The notes beneath the pieces are model-generated. The model did not search any database. It was not told the origin of the DNA and was given only the letters and a program-made list of their open reading frames with translations. DNA of 20,013 nucleotides from Lingula anatina (lineage: Eukaryota > Brachiopoda > Lingulata > Lingulida > Lingulidae). Position 1 is the stretch's first letter. Every line of letters begins with the position of its first letter. Of this stretch, positions 1 through 12,026 are shown one piece after another. Position numbers and translations under genes: made by a program. The DNA is taken from contig NW_019775813.1 of the NCBI RefSeq assembly GCF_001039355.2, positions 461,925 to 481,937 of the forward strand. Direction: 5' to 3'.

Positions 1-751
1 TTTTTTTTCGAAATATTAACAAGATGGCGGCTTAAGCATCTGCTTGTTATTCGGCTACTGAAAGTGCACCTAAGTTTTATTCTTTGCTATTGCCACAAAT
101 TACTTAACAATTGCAACTGTATAAAGACCAAACTTTCTTCATCTGATACTATATTTATAGGCACTTGTTATGAGTGGGAAATATTTTTCGTGCAATATTT
201 ATTCTCCACACACCACCTCGCGAGATCAACGTGTAGCTGGACACTTACACAGTGAGACCCTACGACATAAAAGTTGCAATTTATCTTCATATTTCGTGTA
301 GTTATGCATTTAAAAGCACTTACCTGTTTTTTGAAAACCTTGTCCAACGTAATATCATATAAATTCTGTATTTCTCTCATTTTTTAGAAACTTGGGACTC
401 CGTTTCTGTTTCTGTCCTCAAAGATCAACAGACGAAGGCACAGATACTAACAAATGGGATTTAAACGAGAGTAACAATTAAGCGTAACAGAGATAGGCAT
501 CCATTGTTCTCTGGGTTCTATTCATTCCGACCAATGAGAGACTGTAATACGGGCTCCGCCCCCACGCGTGTAATCTCCTTCTGTTATAACTCCTTGGTCT
601 GACAGTTTAGTAGGTGGGTTTTTGGTAGCATACTTTGAACCCTTCCTACAATCTAACAGTTGGTCTCATACCACACACTTTTCTATTTGTGATTTATTTT
701 AATTTGTGGTCATATATATTTTTTAAAGGTTGGTACACATTGATCTCCCAG
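1..751. other. non-coding upstream stretch, probably a reelin intron
   Basis: No reelin-like or other recognisable protein is encoded here on either strand; the open frames are short and lack any family motif. Exon 1 of the visible reelin chain begins at 752 in the middle of a subrepeat, so this stretch is most simply the 3' part of an intron. It carries a poly-T start, a YY1-like AAGATGGCGGC motif at 21-31 and a GC-richer promoter-like patch at about 531-570, listed separately. Inference; confidence moderate. Confidence 0.55.
531..570. promoter_or_regulatory. promoter-like patch: CCAAT box and GC box
   Basis: A CCAATGAGAG motif (531-540) is followed 15 bases later by CCGCCCCC (556-563), a GC-box core, and then ACGCGT (564-569). 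This is the only CpG-rich patch in the first 5 kb of otherwise AT-rich sequence. A YY1-like AAGATGGCGGC lies at 21-31. Such clusters occur in housekeeping-type promoters, but nothing next to it looks like a first exon. It could be an internal or bidirectional promoter, or the relic of a mobile element. Confidence 0.2.
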
Positions 752-888
752 TGTCAGCTAAGGCAGCCCAGGTCAGGTATCGCTGGTGGCAGCCATATCA
801 TGAAGGCTTGGAGCAGGACCAGTGGGCCCTAGATCAGATCTCTCTGGATACATACACAGATCTGCCACTGTTGTATGATGACTTTGAG
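752..888 (+). CDS. RELN: reelin exon 1 of window: end of subrepeat 2B, start of 3A
   Basis: Begins with two bases of a split codon (previous intron phase 1) and reads [19 protein letters not shown], then [10 protein letters not shown] and DDFE, the typical end of a subrepeat B without an EGF. The donor GTGAGG follows at 889 and the phase is 0. The acceptor CCCAG at 747-751 has a mediocre pyrimidine tract; an in-frame alternative AG ends at 757. I chose 752 because SAK matches the DAK/GAK found before this motif in other B subrepeats (exon 6 reads [13 protein letters not shown]). Confidence 0.85.
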
Positions 889-3800
889 GTGAGGTGTGTG
901 TGAGTGTGTGTGTGCACCCACACGTATGCATGTGTGTATGTAAAAGAGAGTGTGTGAGAGAGAGAGAGAGGGAGAGAGTGCTTAGTCTTTTAATATTGAG
1001 AAATTATTTAGTTATATAATTTATATTCATCATTTATACAATCATTATAACTAACACCAACAGAAACATTTAAATAAGCCTGTTAAAGGAAAATATTTTT
1101 AAGGGCACAGATTTTGTATCTGCACGGTTCTCACAACTTATTAAGATGTTATTTTTTTCAGCGGTTTAATGTGTATGACTCTTCCCATTGGCTGACGGTC
1201 ACTGAGGGCATGCTGTTTATTTATTGCCAGTCTGCATCCAGTGCACTGGTCCTTAACAATCAGGATAATCCAAAGTTTGCCATCACCAAACGACTGAAAC
1301 TTGCGAAAGGGGATGTTGTACAATTTAAGGTCAGATATGGTATATTTACATTATTATAATAGTAATTTAGTTTGGCATTATATAAAATTAAAAAAAAAAA
1401 ACCTAAAACATTGAATAAATTTTATGCATTGCAAACAGAAGCCAGCCAATTTTTATCATCCCTGAAACTAAAACTTTGAATGTGATCTCAGAATATGCTT
1501 CACTGCAGTGCTTTGGAAGCATGTCTCACCATAATTTTGCTTTGTATCTTCTTTTATGTAAAAAAAATGTATTGTTTCAGATCAATGTTGGCTGCTCTAG
1601 GCAGTTTGCATATGCAGACCCAGTGTATCTTCGATTTTCCCATGATTCTGGGAAAACATGGCAGCTAGTCATCAAACAGTGTTACTTGGAAGATAGCTGT
1701 CAGCAGCAGTATAGAGAGGAGAGTCGATATTACACAGGGGCATATGGAGAGTGGAGGATGGTTGTGGTTCCTTTGGAAGATTACATTGTTGCTAAGTAAG
1801 CTAAATTGGAACATAAAATTGATAAATGGAAATTTATATTTTCCAAAGTAATGTTTTTTTAGTTATACACTTTGGGTTCATCCATTTTTTTTTCACAAGA
1901 ATTCACATTTTCCACAAAAGAGTAAACTTTTTCCAGACCCCCTTTTCCCTTTCAGAGAGTACAAGCAATTTGGAACATAATTTTACTTATTTTTCAAAAG
2001 TGTACAGAGGACATTAAACCTCCCCCAAGGGTATGGTTTGTAGATTTGTGAAAATGATGATTAAATTGATGACCCCTTAAAAATGTAATTGAAAATTCTG
2101 ACCAGTGAATCGGGTTTGTATCTGATTGTAGTTTTGCTGAGAAGTTACCAATCAGAATTCATTGTGAAAAAAATTGGAATGTAGGAATAAATTAGTTGTT
2201 TAAAAATTTTGATTTATTACCTTACCTTTGATATACTGGTGTTTTTTCTTCATTTTTTGCCTTTCTCAGGAGAAAACGACAGTTTCATATGATCAGCTAG
2301 TTCTTACTAATTCTAATTTAAAATATGAATTTAAGAAATTTGAGTTAAGGTGATACCTGTACATATTTCTCTTGGACATTTTACTCAACAAATTTATCAT
2401 GTATCTTTAATTCCCCTATATTCTCAGACCAGTGCAGTTCCAATGGTTACAGGGTGGGGACTTATCAGCAGGCTTTGCACTTGATGACCTTTACATTGGT
2501 CAGCCATGTCCAGAAATGTGCAGTGGTCAAGGGGTGTGTAGACGGGGAACCTGTGACTGTTTCAAGGGATTCCGTGGTAATGCATGTGCAAGCATGAACA
2601 TGTGCATGTTGTTTTTGTTGCATGCATGGTTCATTATAGATTATTGTTATGAATTAAAATATATGCCTAATAACAAGATCTAGCCAAACCAGTGTATACT
2701 AGCACATTGAACCATAACTGTCTAACAAATTAAGTTTCTGTTGGTTTAAAGCATGTACAATGCACTTTAATACTGTTTTATGATACCATAGACATTTCCA
2801 AAGATAATTTGTCTCAGTTTTTCTGTTCAGATTATTTGATGCTTTCCAGCGTTTCATGATGTACTAGAAAAAGTTTCAAAGAGTAATATATTATTTTGAA
2901 GAATTCCATGCCTCAGTTATCATTTCAGTCATAATAATATTGTAATGCACAGTTTTTATTTACTTCTTTTATTTATTTATTTTTTTCTACTTCAGAGCCA
3001 AATTGCACTAAGCCTAGTCAGGGGTCTCATGGAGAATTTGATCGCTTTGACAACATGAACCAACCCAGTGCATTATGGGATAACATCCATGGGGGGCAAT
3101 TAGGGGCAGGCTGTGGTGTCATCGATGTTGGAAAGTCACTTTATTTCTATGGTGATGGAACTAGAGAAGCCAAAACCGTTGTCATGGATATATCTAACAT
3201 CAAGTGAGATTTTTTGTCTGAAAGTTAATTGGGCAATGAGTTTGTGATTACTTGATTTGTACAATTAATTTTATGTTTTACCAAATTTGATCATTTGGTA
3301 TACTATGAAACGTGTATTTAAATGCCTTTTATCAAATTAGACCTAAAAAATTAAAATAGAGAACAAAATTTATAGTTTTTTTATCTAACTGTCACTAAAA
3401 GTATCATTTGACTGTTCAGATGTTTTGGAATAGCAGTTCTTATAATTGCAGTTACTGTTGCTATGTGAAACTATATATTTCTGACAACCATGGCATACTT
3501 TTTCATTTTAGAATGCTTCAGTTTGACATCAAAATTGGAAGCAATGAAAACACAAAATCCTGCAGGAAACCAGCCAGAAGAAATGAAGGGGTAATTGTAG
3601 AATATTCCACCAATAATGGTATCACATGGCATTTGTTGCGGTCCTTGGATCCATTTACATGCTGCAACCAATCACAAGTGGTGAATATTCAGCTACCAGA
3701 TGGCGCCAAAAGCAAAATGACTTCATTTAGATGGTGGCAGGCATTAGGGACAGAAGGTAAATTTTAACTTTAAAGTTCTTACTGAAGACTTGTGGGGAAC

Positions 3801-6800
3801 ATATTGTAACTCAATATTTAAAATAGACCAGCTGATCTCTCCAAAGATTGAAAATTAAAGCGACCAATTTTAATTTTAATACATTTATTTATTCAACAAT
3901 TAAAACTCATACTGGACATTTACCCTGTATGAATGGTAGATGGAATATGAGCTGAGATTGTCTATAGAAATCACATACTGGACACTTACAAACAGTACAT
4001 ACAATATGGTCAATGCTCATAACACCGACCGTTAATATGTTGTAGTATTTTATTTTTGAATTAATATCCATTCTTTATTGATTTAAACAACAATTGGATG
4101 AATCAACAAATATACTGTGGAATTTATTTATTATATTGGTTTTCACAGATGAAGAGAGGGCACAGTGGTCCATAGACAGCATAGTCATAGGAATTAACGA
4201 GACCACACGTTCCACCTTCCAGGATGATTTCTCTCCCATGCAGCAGGACGTTTGGTTCATGGCCCAGAATGCAGTGCCAAGACTGACATGTGACTCCAAG
4301 GACTTGGCATTGGAGTTTAGTAAAACAGATGGTGAGTCAACTTTTTGATGCGCGTCTTTTGGGAAAAATAGCATTTGGTCATATGGAATTTATTTAATAT
4401 AAAAGCTGTGAATGTTCAATAAATTGAAATATGTTTTATTTACGCAGAGAAAAGCCATCCTTTCTACTGCCATGCAGAACTTGTGGTAATTTTCAAAATT
4501 AACTTTTAAAACCCAAACTATAAAGATAGAATAGTAGTGCACTTTTGACTTTGTATTTTTGTGCATAGAAAGCAGAATTATCCCTTTCTGCTTGTACACT
4601 CAAAGAATCATTATACATAGTCATTTTTAGAATCCAAACACTAGAACTAAATGGCATATTGCACGAAGATTTTTGGCATTTCAGAGAAACAGTTTATTAA
4701 AATGGGGAAATGTTAAGTGGCCACAAAAAATTAGGAGATATAAATTACCATAACATAAAGAATAATATTTTTGATACAGCCTATTTGATTCACACATAAA
4801 ACTAATAACATGAACTGGTATCATCTAAGATCATAATATTTATTCAACATTCCAGCTGTGCAAAGGTACGCAGAAACCTGGGACTTCCATGTGATGCCGT
4901 CCTCGTTCCTGCAGTTTGATCTGGCCATGGGTTGTGGCGGGGCGTACTCCTCCCTGTACCATGTGATGCTGGAGTTCTCCAAGGACATGGGGCGAACATG
5001 GCACCCAGTGGTGGAGGAATGTCTGCCGCCTGACACCAACTGCGTGGGTTATCATCTCAGCAGTGTCTTCTCGTCAGAGTCACACACAAACTGGACTAGG
5101 GTGACCATGTACCTCCCGGCCAATGCAGTGTTAGTGTATTTTTTAAGCAATTTCAGGTTACTCAGCTCATTTTTTTTTTCAGTTCTTTTTTGTGTATATG
5201 CATAACTTTTTCTTTGCACACACGTGTGCATGTACATATATTTTTGCTATACTTGAATATGAGCTTTTTGTAAAGAACCCGTTTGTCAAGTTTGATTGAA
5301 AAACTTTTTTTCATACAGTCACAGGAACAAACACAGTCATGCACCTATTCTCAGCCAACTGTGCCAAGTGATTTGTTGCAACAGATGTTATTCAGAAATA
5401 ATGGGACTGTGGACACTGTTTATTTTGAAATTTATTGTACTCTGGTGAGGGGAAGGGCTAAAAAGACAAGGTGATCATTCAAGCAAATAAAAGAAGCATC
5501 CAAAAATTCAACATTTTGAACAATGTTACTTAATATTCTTTTCACCATTAGGTCTCCTGCCACCAGATTCCGCTGGCTACAGCAGACGACAACCTCGCGT
5601 GGAAACATCTGGGCCCTGGACAATGTATATTTGGGTGACGGTTGTGCCTGGATGTGCTCAGGGCATGGCTACTGCAGAAATGGACACTGTGTGTAGGTAA
5701 CCAGTGGCAGTCTGATAGAAAGTTCTCACTTTAAAGGCATAATGCTTTTAGAACTAAAGAAATCAATCAAACAATGAATGTTTCATGCATATGACCATCA
5801 CGGTCATCTTGAGGTCAGCCTGGACAACAACTGTGCTAATTTAGTATATTTTGACTTGAAGGTTGCTCAATAAAACTTTGGTTTGTGCTGATTGTAACAA
5901 ATTTACCACTTTAATGTATTAATCAATTCATAAGTGATAATATCATCTTTTAGATATATTGAGTGAAATGCAATATTGAGTCAATTAAAATGCTCCTGTT
6001 CCAAACGTACCAGATATTTTCATAAAAAAATGTTGTGTGGGAGTGGAAAGTTTTGAATATAATTGGAATTACTGTGGTAATTTGTAAGTCTGCTGCTGAA
6101 TTAATTAATATAACTTTATTTCATATACTGTTGGAGTAAGGAGCTAGTGAACTTAAAAAATAAAAAACTCTAATTGTTACTCCGGGTCAACCTGCATATG
6201 CTTTAGTGACATAAAAATGTGAAAATAATTTTCTTACAGATGTGATCAGGGATATTTTGGTGAATTTTGTGTACCTCAAGTCCCGTTGCCTGGGTATTTA
6301 AAGGACAGTTTTGATGGTCAACTGCAGAATGACCAATGGCCAGAGATATATGGAGGAGAGGTGACCAATATATGTGGCGTCATACAGTTTGGGAACTCTC
6401 TTACTTTTTACAAAGTAAGTGAGATTGTTAAATGATATTGTGACGTATATTTGAATGAAGTATTTACAAAAAAAGACTACACTGAGAGGGAATTGATGGG
6501 AAATACATCCTTGAAATATTAAATGTTTTGCTTATTATATAATAATGAGAAAAGGTATCAAAGCAGAAGTTGTATTATCTATGCACATGGCTAGGTGAAT
6601 TATTCCTGATGTTTTTATTTAAAATTCATGGGATGACTTCATTATGTAGTCAGTTGCTGGGGGAATAGGAAGTGATATGGGGTTCATGAAAAATAATTGT
6701 ATTGGGATTTGGTTGGTGTCCCAACAAATGCAGATTTTTATTTGTGCCAATAGCATTCCATATCCTCCAAGTGGTAATTAAGTGACTGCATGACTGATAC

Positions 6801-9800
6801 AATGTAGTATAGCAACTACCCATATATAATTAGAAGATATTACACAAAGTTAGATGATATTTTAAGAACTGTTGCTGTTGTGAAAAATGCTTATTATTGA
6901 TATAAAAAGTTTCAGATACATACTGTAAAAATTCCTGATGGAAGTTAAATAGCTTCTTTGAAAGATCCAAAATTTGTGTTATGTGTTGCCATTGTCTTAA
7001 TTAAGAAGCTTTTGAAACAGAAAAATGATACTCTGGATTTTTTAAGGAGAGTAATTTTTCCTCAGGACACCATTAGACTAATAGCTACAAGAGACTTGGA
7101 TGCATCTGCAATTATGGTGCTGCAGTTTGTGTTCCAATATGGCTGCAATGACATGCATCCAACATGGTCGCCTGAACACAGTGTGCTGTTGCAGTATTCA
7201 ACCAATGGCGGGGTTAGCTGGCAACTCCTAAAAGAGCTGTTTTTTGTTCCGTCTGCTGGAAGAAGGTTTTCTTTTCTTTTCTTTTTTATTCAAAATTAAA
7301 GTATCAAGAGGTAATGGAGATTTTGTTGGTAAATGTTTTTTATATAATTATTTATGTAGTTATGAGATAAGATATGATAGTAAAGCTGCAATTTGAAATG
7401 AAATTCTCTTTTCTCTTCCAGATTTTTCAGTATAACAAATTCCAGGCAAGCTATGAGTAACTCAACAAGGTTCAGATTTTGGCAACCCAAACATGGAGGT
7501 AAATATTAGTTGGGTGTATCAGTTCACTTTATGTTAATGTTGTTAAAGGTTCTTCAATGTACAAAATACTTGATGTTTACAGAAATAGTGTTGAAATTTC
7601 TTGGATTTTTTTCATGTTGTCTGATGTGCATTGTACACCTTTCAGTAACTTTTTACCCATTTTTATTTCAGGTTACATGCAGTCTGTTTGGTCAATCGAT
7701 AGTCTGTACATAGGAGGAGCTGCTATGCACCCTACCTCCGTGTATGAAACATTTGACTCTGAACCTGACCCAGCACTCTGGCTCTTTTGGCCTGGAGGAA
7801 GGATTGGAGAGTTTTGCGCAGATCACACAGGGTAATTTAACTGACCATTTTTGGGGGGTGCTAAGTCAAGTGATTTTTGAGATTTTTAATAGGATTTGAT
7901 AGTTTAACATATTTCAGTTTGGAAATGTTTTTATTTCTACATATACAAGTTTGTTTATATTCACAAATAAATCATCTTATGGTTGCGAGAAATATTCAAA
8001 TAAAATTCACATAATATAACTGTACAACTTTTTTGTTACATTTTGGGAATACCTTGCCTACGTTTTTTTACCAATGTAGGCCAGATACACCACTGACTGG
8101 CTCCAAGGCAATAGTATATAAGAGAGGTCCCGGTGAGAAGTCTATCACTACCAACGACATGGAGGTTGGGGAAAAAACTGTGGTGCAGTTTGATGTGAGA
8201 TTTTGTTTTTAGTATTTTTGCGGTCATTGTGTTGATTTTAATCATTGGGTTAGGGTTATATTCAAAATTTCTTTGTACATTAAACTAGTTCCTATATCCA
8301 TATATAATTGTTCTCAGTATTGAAAACTAACTTCACCATTTTTTTTGAAGAAAGTACACTTGAAATGTATGCCATGTGTGAATATCATCCAGACCAGCAG
8401 CAGAAGACCAGTTATAATCTGTAATGGAATTGGCGCCTTTTCCTGTTGCCATTTTATGATAAGATTTAGTAACTGATGTATGAGATTGCTACTTGTCACA
8501 TATTTGACATTGCACACATTTAATTTCCAGTTCACTAAACAACATTCTGATATTTTCAGATAAATGTTGGTTGTTCCATCCATTCCTACCACAAACACCC
8601 AGTGTACCTTCAGTATTCAAAGGATGGAGGACTGTCCTGGTTACTAGTGGTGCCACCTTGTAAGGGGGATGCTTGTGCCCACTCAAGTATAGATGGCACT
8701 GTATTCTATAGTGGAACCAGCAAGAAATGGAGGAGAATTATAGTGCCTTTGGCAGGATTGAAAATTTGTGGGTAGGTAGAAATAAAGGAGTGGTGATATT
8801 CTATCTATTAGTCACAGAGACAGCATAAGTTGAATTGTGAAAATGATATATCATGATGGTTTAATGTTTGTGATATAAAAGAGAATATAAAGATACAGTA
8901 TCATAGATATCAGTACTGCAGTTTACTGTTTTTGCATTGCGGGTTTATTTTCTTAAAAATGAAGGATTCATAGTGTGTAAAAATATACATTTAGGCTGCT
9001 ATCCCCAAAATGTTATTATGTATTTTCATTAAGTTAAGCTGTTTGTGAGTGATGTCTTTCAAAAATATTCCAGGACTGCACGTTTCCGTTGGTATCAAGG
9101 GTATTTTGGTGAACGAGAATTTACCCCGGAGTGGAGCCTGGACAATGTCTACATAGGGAATAGCTGTAGAGATCACTGCAGTGGACATGGCACCTGTGTC
9201 GCTGGAGTTTTGTGTCAGTGCGATGATACATATGATGGAAGCGGCTGTGAAACCGCGAAGGGGAACCCTAAGTACCTGAAGGATGATTTCAATGGTAAAC
9301 ATGGCAGGGTCTGTTTGTGGAAAGGACTAACTTAAGGTTTTTCGAACATAGTTGGTCAAGAGATATAATTTTGAGTGAGAATGTTTTGAGACTAATTTAT
9401 TTTTGTCAAAAAATGATGCTTGTTTATCACATTGTATTAAAGTTAAGGTTTTTTAAAGAAAATTAAAGAAATAAAATTCTAATATCTATGTTGTGATATT
9501 TTCTTGTAGCTTAGTTTAATTCCTCTTCTAATTTTTCTTCATCTGCAACTTATAGTGTTCATTCATTGTTTTCTTCTAATTGAGAAAATAATTTTGTTCA
9601 TTCTTTTAGATGCAGCCATCTCAGACAGGAAGTGGGTGTTACACAGTGGGGGCGAGTTGACCAAAAAGTGTGGTCAGTTGGTCACAGGGAATGCCTTCCA
9701 CACCACCAGCTCAGGGGTCAGAGGACTGGTCAGCAGGGACCTTGACCTTACTCAGGCCAGGTAGTGTTGAACAATGTGTTGTGCACTACCTTATATTTGT

Positions 9801-11973
9801 ATGTGTGTACATGTTTGTGCATGTATATGCATATATGAGGGCATGTAAGGATGTCAATGTGTGTACATGTCAAGATGTCAAGAAACAAACCTTCCAAGGC
9901 AGGTTAGAATTCATATTAGAAAAACCACCAAAATAAGCATAAATTTTAAAGTATTTTATGATGAGTATTTACTGTGTCCCATAAATTCCAGTGTTGTCCA
10001 GTTTACAATAAAGCGTGGCTGCAGCCCTGTGACCTCTGACCCCATGACACAGCCAGTGCTTCTCCAGTATTCCACTAATGGTGAAATATCATGGACCACG
10101 ATGGAAACATTCTCGTTCAATGGCACATCCAACATGGCGGAGTATGTTGCGTTGCCGTGGCCAGAGGAAGCCAGAGAGAAGGCTGTCAGAGTGAGATGGT
10201 GGCAGCCCAGTTCTGATGGAACTTACAGGGATGAATGGGCTCTTGATGATGTAAAGATGAGATACCTAACTAAATTAATGATAAATATATAAATAATAAG
10301 CTTTTTGTCAGGAGAAAAAAACAGATTTTGTTTAGAAGTAAAAATAGTAAAGATAAATTTTCTCTAAGGAGACTAAATTTTTTTTTTATATCAGTTATTG
10401 TGTGACGCATCATTTCAACCTTTCATAAAATGCCTTTGAACATATCACAATGTCCTTGGATAGAGGGTTAAAAAACCATGGTAAAAAACTTGTTTCGTTA
10501 ATTAAAAAATGCCTTCTTCACCATCATTACACAAGGGGCAATAAAAAATTTATTTCATCATATTATTTATTTTATTAATATTTTAAAGAAAGAATGAACT
10601 TTCATATCATTTTATTCAGGATATTTATCAATAAAGATATGGAAGATGTCTTCCATGTTTGCTTAATTATAAATAACAACAGGCCTTATAACACTACTAC
10701 TTTAACAAATGATGCATTTGTATTTTTATCTTTAATTGTTTTTAATTGTAATCATCACGACATTTGATAGGTTTTTATTTTATTTATTTATTTACTTTTT
10801 CAGATATTTATCGGTGGTAACATTATGGGGGAGGTGGCCCTACAGGATGACTTTGTTGCCGTGAAAGACACACATTGGTTGACACTTGCTGGTGGACAAC
10901 TGCAGACAGGTGTATGTCACCCTGGAAAATATGCCTTACAGTTTTCAGGTAGATGGTCTATGGTATTACAGTAAATTTAGTATATTACTTTAAATTTTGA
11001 TTTGTTTTTGTAATTTTTGTATGAAAATGAATATATTCTTTATTTTGAGTTTTGTGATGTTTTAATGCTGGTATATTTCTGTCAGGGAGTTGGTTGATTT
11101 TAATTATTTAATAATTTTATATCAATTAAGTTACTTGAAATTGAAGTTTATAGCAAGGGTTTATCTAAACAATACTTTGTTTTCTAGGTAATTTAACAGA
11201 TGCACTTTACATTTCTGTAATTTCTGACATTATACAATTTGAACTTTAGCTGAGGTCAGTGAGTTGTTTTGCAGACCTCATAAAAGTGATCTCAGTAAGT
11301 TATTACCATATAATACATTGTTTCACTGGGAGATCCAAGATTTAGCTGGGGGTTGGGGAACAAAGACAAAAAAAACAGTTTCCTCACTCTTCAAATATAA
11401 AATAGTAGACAAGGGTAAATTATATGATATACCAGGCAAATAGATGGATAAATTGCTTAGATTTGTCTTGTTTGCTTGTTTTACCTTTTGGGGGAGGGGA
11501 TAAAAGGGTGCTAGCCCCAAAACTTGGGGGGGGGGGCATGACCCACTAAGCCCCTTCACTGAACCCAATGTTGAATTCATTTGAATTTAACTTTGTAAAT
11601 GACAAGAAACGTCACATTATAATTAGTAAAATTTGCTATTTTCTAGGTGAAGGTACACCGCGGTTTGCAGTCACTTCTGATATTGTCGTCAGAGAGAACA
11701 CATTTGTACAGTTTGAACTTGCCATGGGCTGTAACAAGATGGACAAATGTTACGGTAAGCGTTTTGCACCAATTAACTATAACTTTAACACTTGTTACAA
11801 GTATACATTAAACAGGTAGTGCTAAAGGGACTATGAAATATAATGCCCAGTGAAGGGAAATAAGACACTGAATCAGATGTGTTAATCATTAATATTATTA
11901 CTATATATATCAAACTTAATATAAAGTTTAAAAAAATGAACCATTATGTTGCTTGATGAAATTCTTCTTTCCC

Positions 11974-12026
<53 letters not shown>

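Noticed and set aside
64-380. Overlapping open frames on both strands near the start
   Set aside because: Short, no family motif, no splice context consistent with reelin phase 1 into exon 1.
635-832. Open frame running into exon 1 in another frame
   Set aside because: The coding frame of exon 1 is fixed by [11 protein letters not shown] and WALDQI; this frame is an accident of overlap.
4821-5055. Minus-strand frames opposite exon 8
   Set aside because: Shadows of the GC-richer coding exon 8 on plus.
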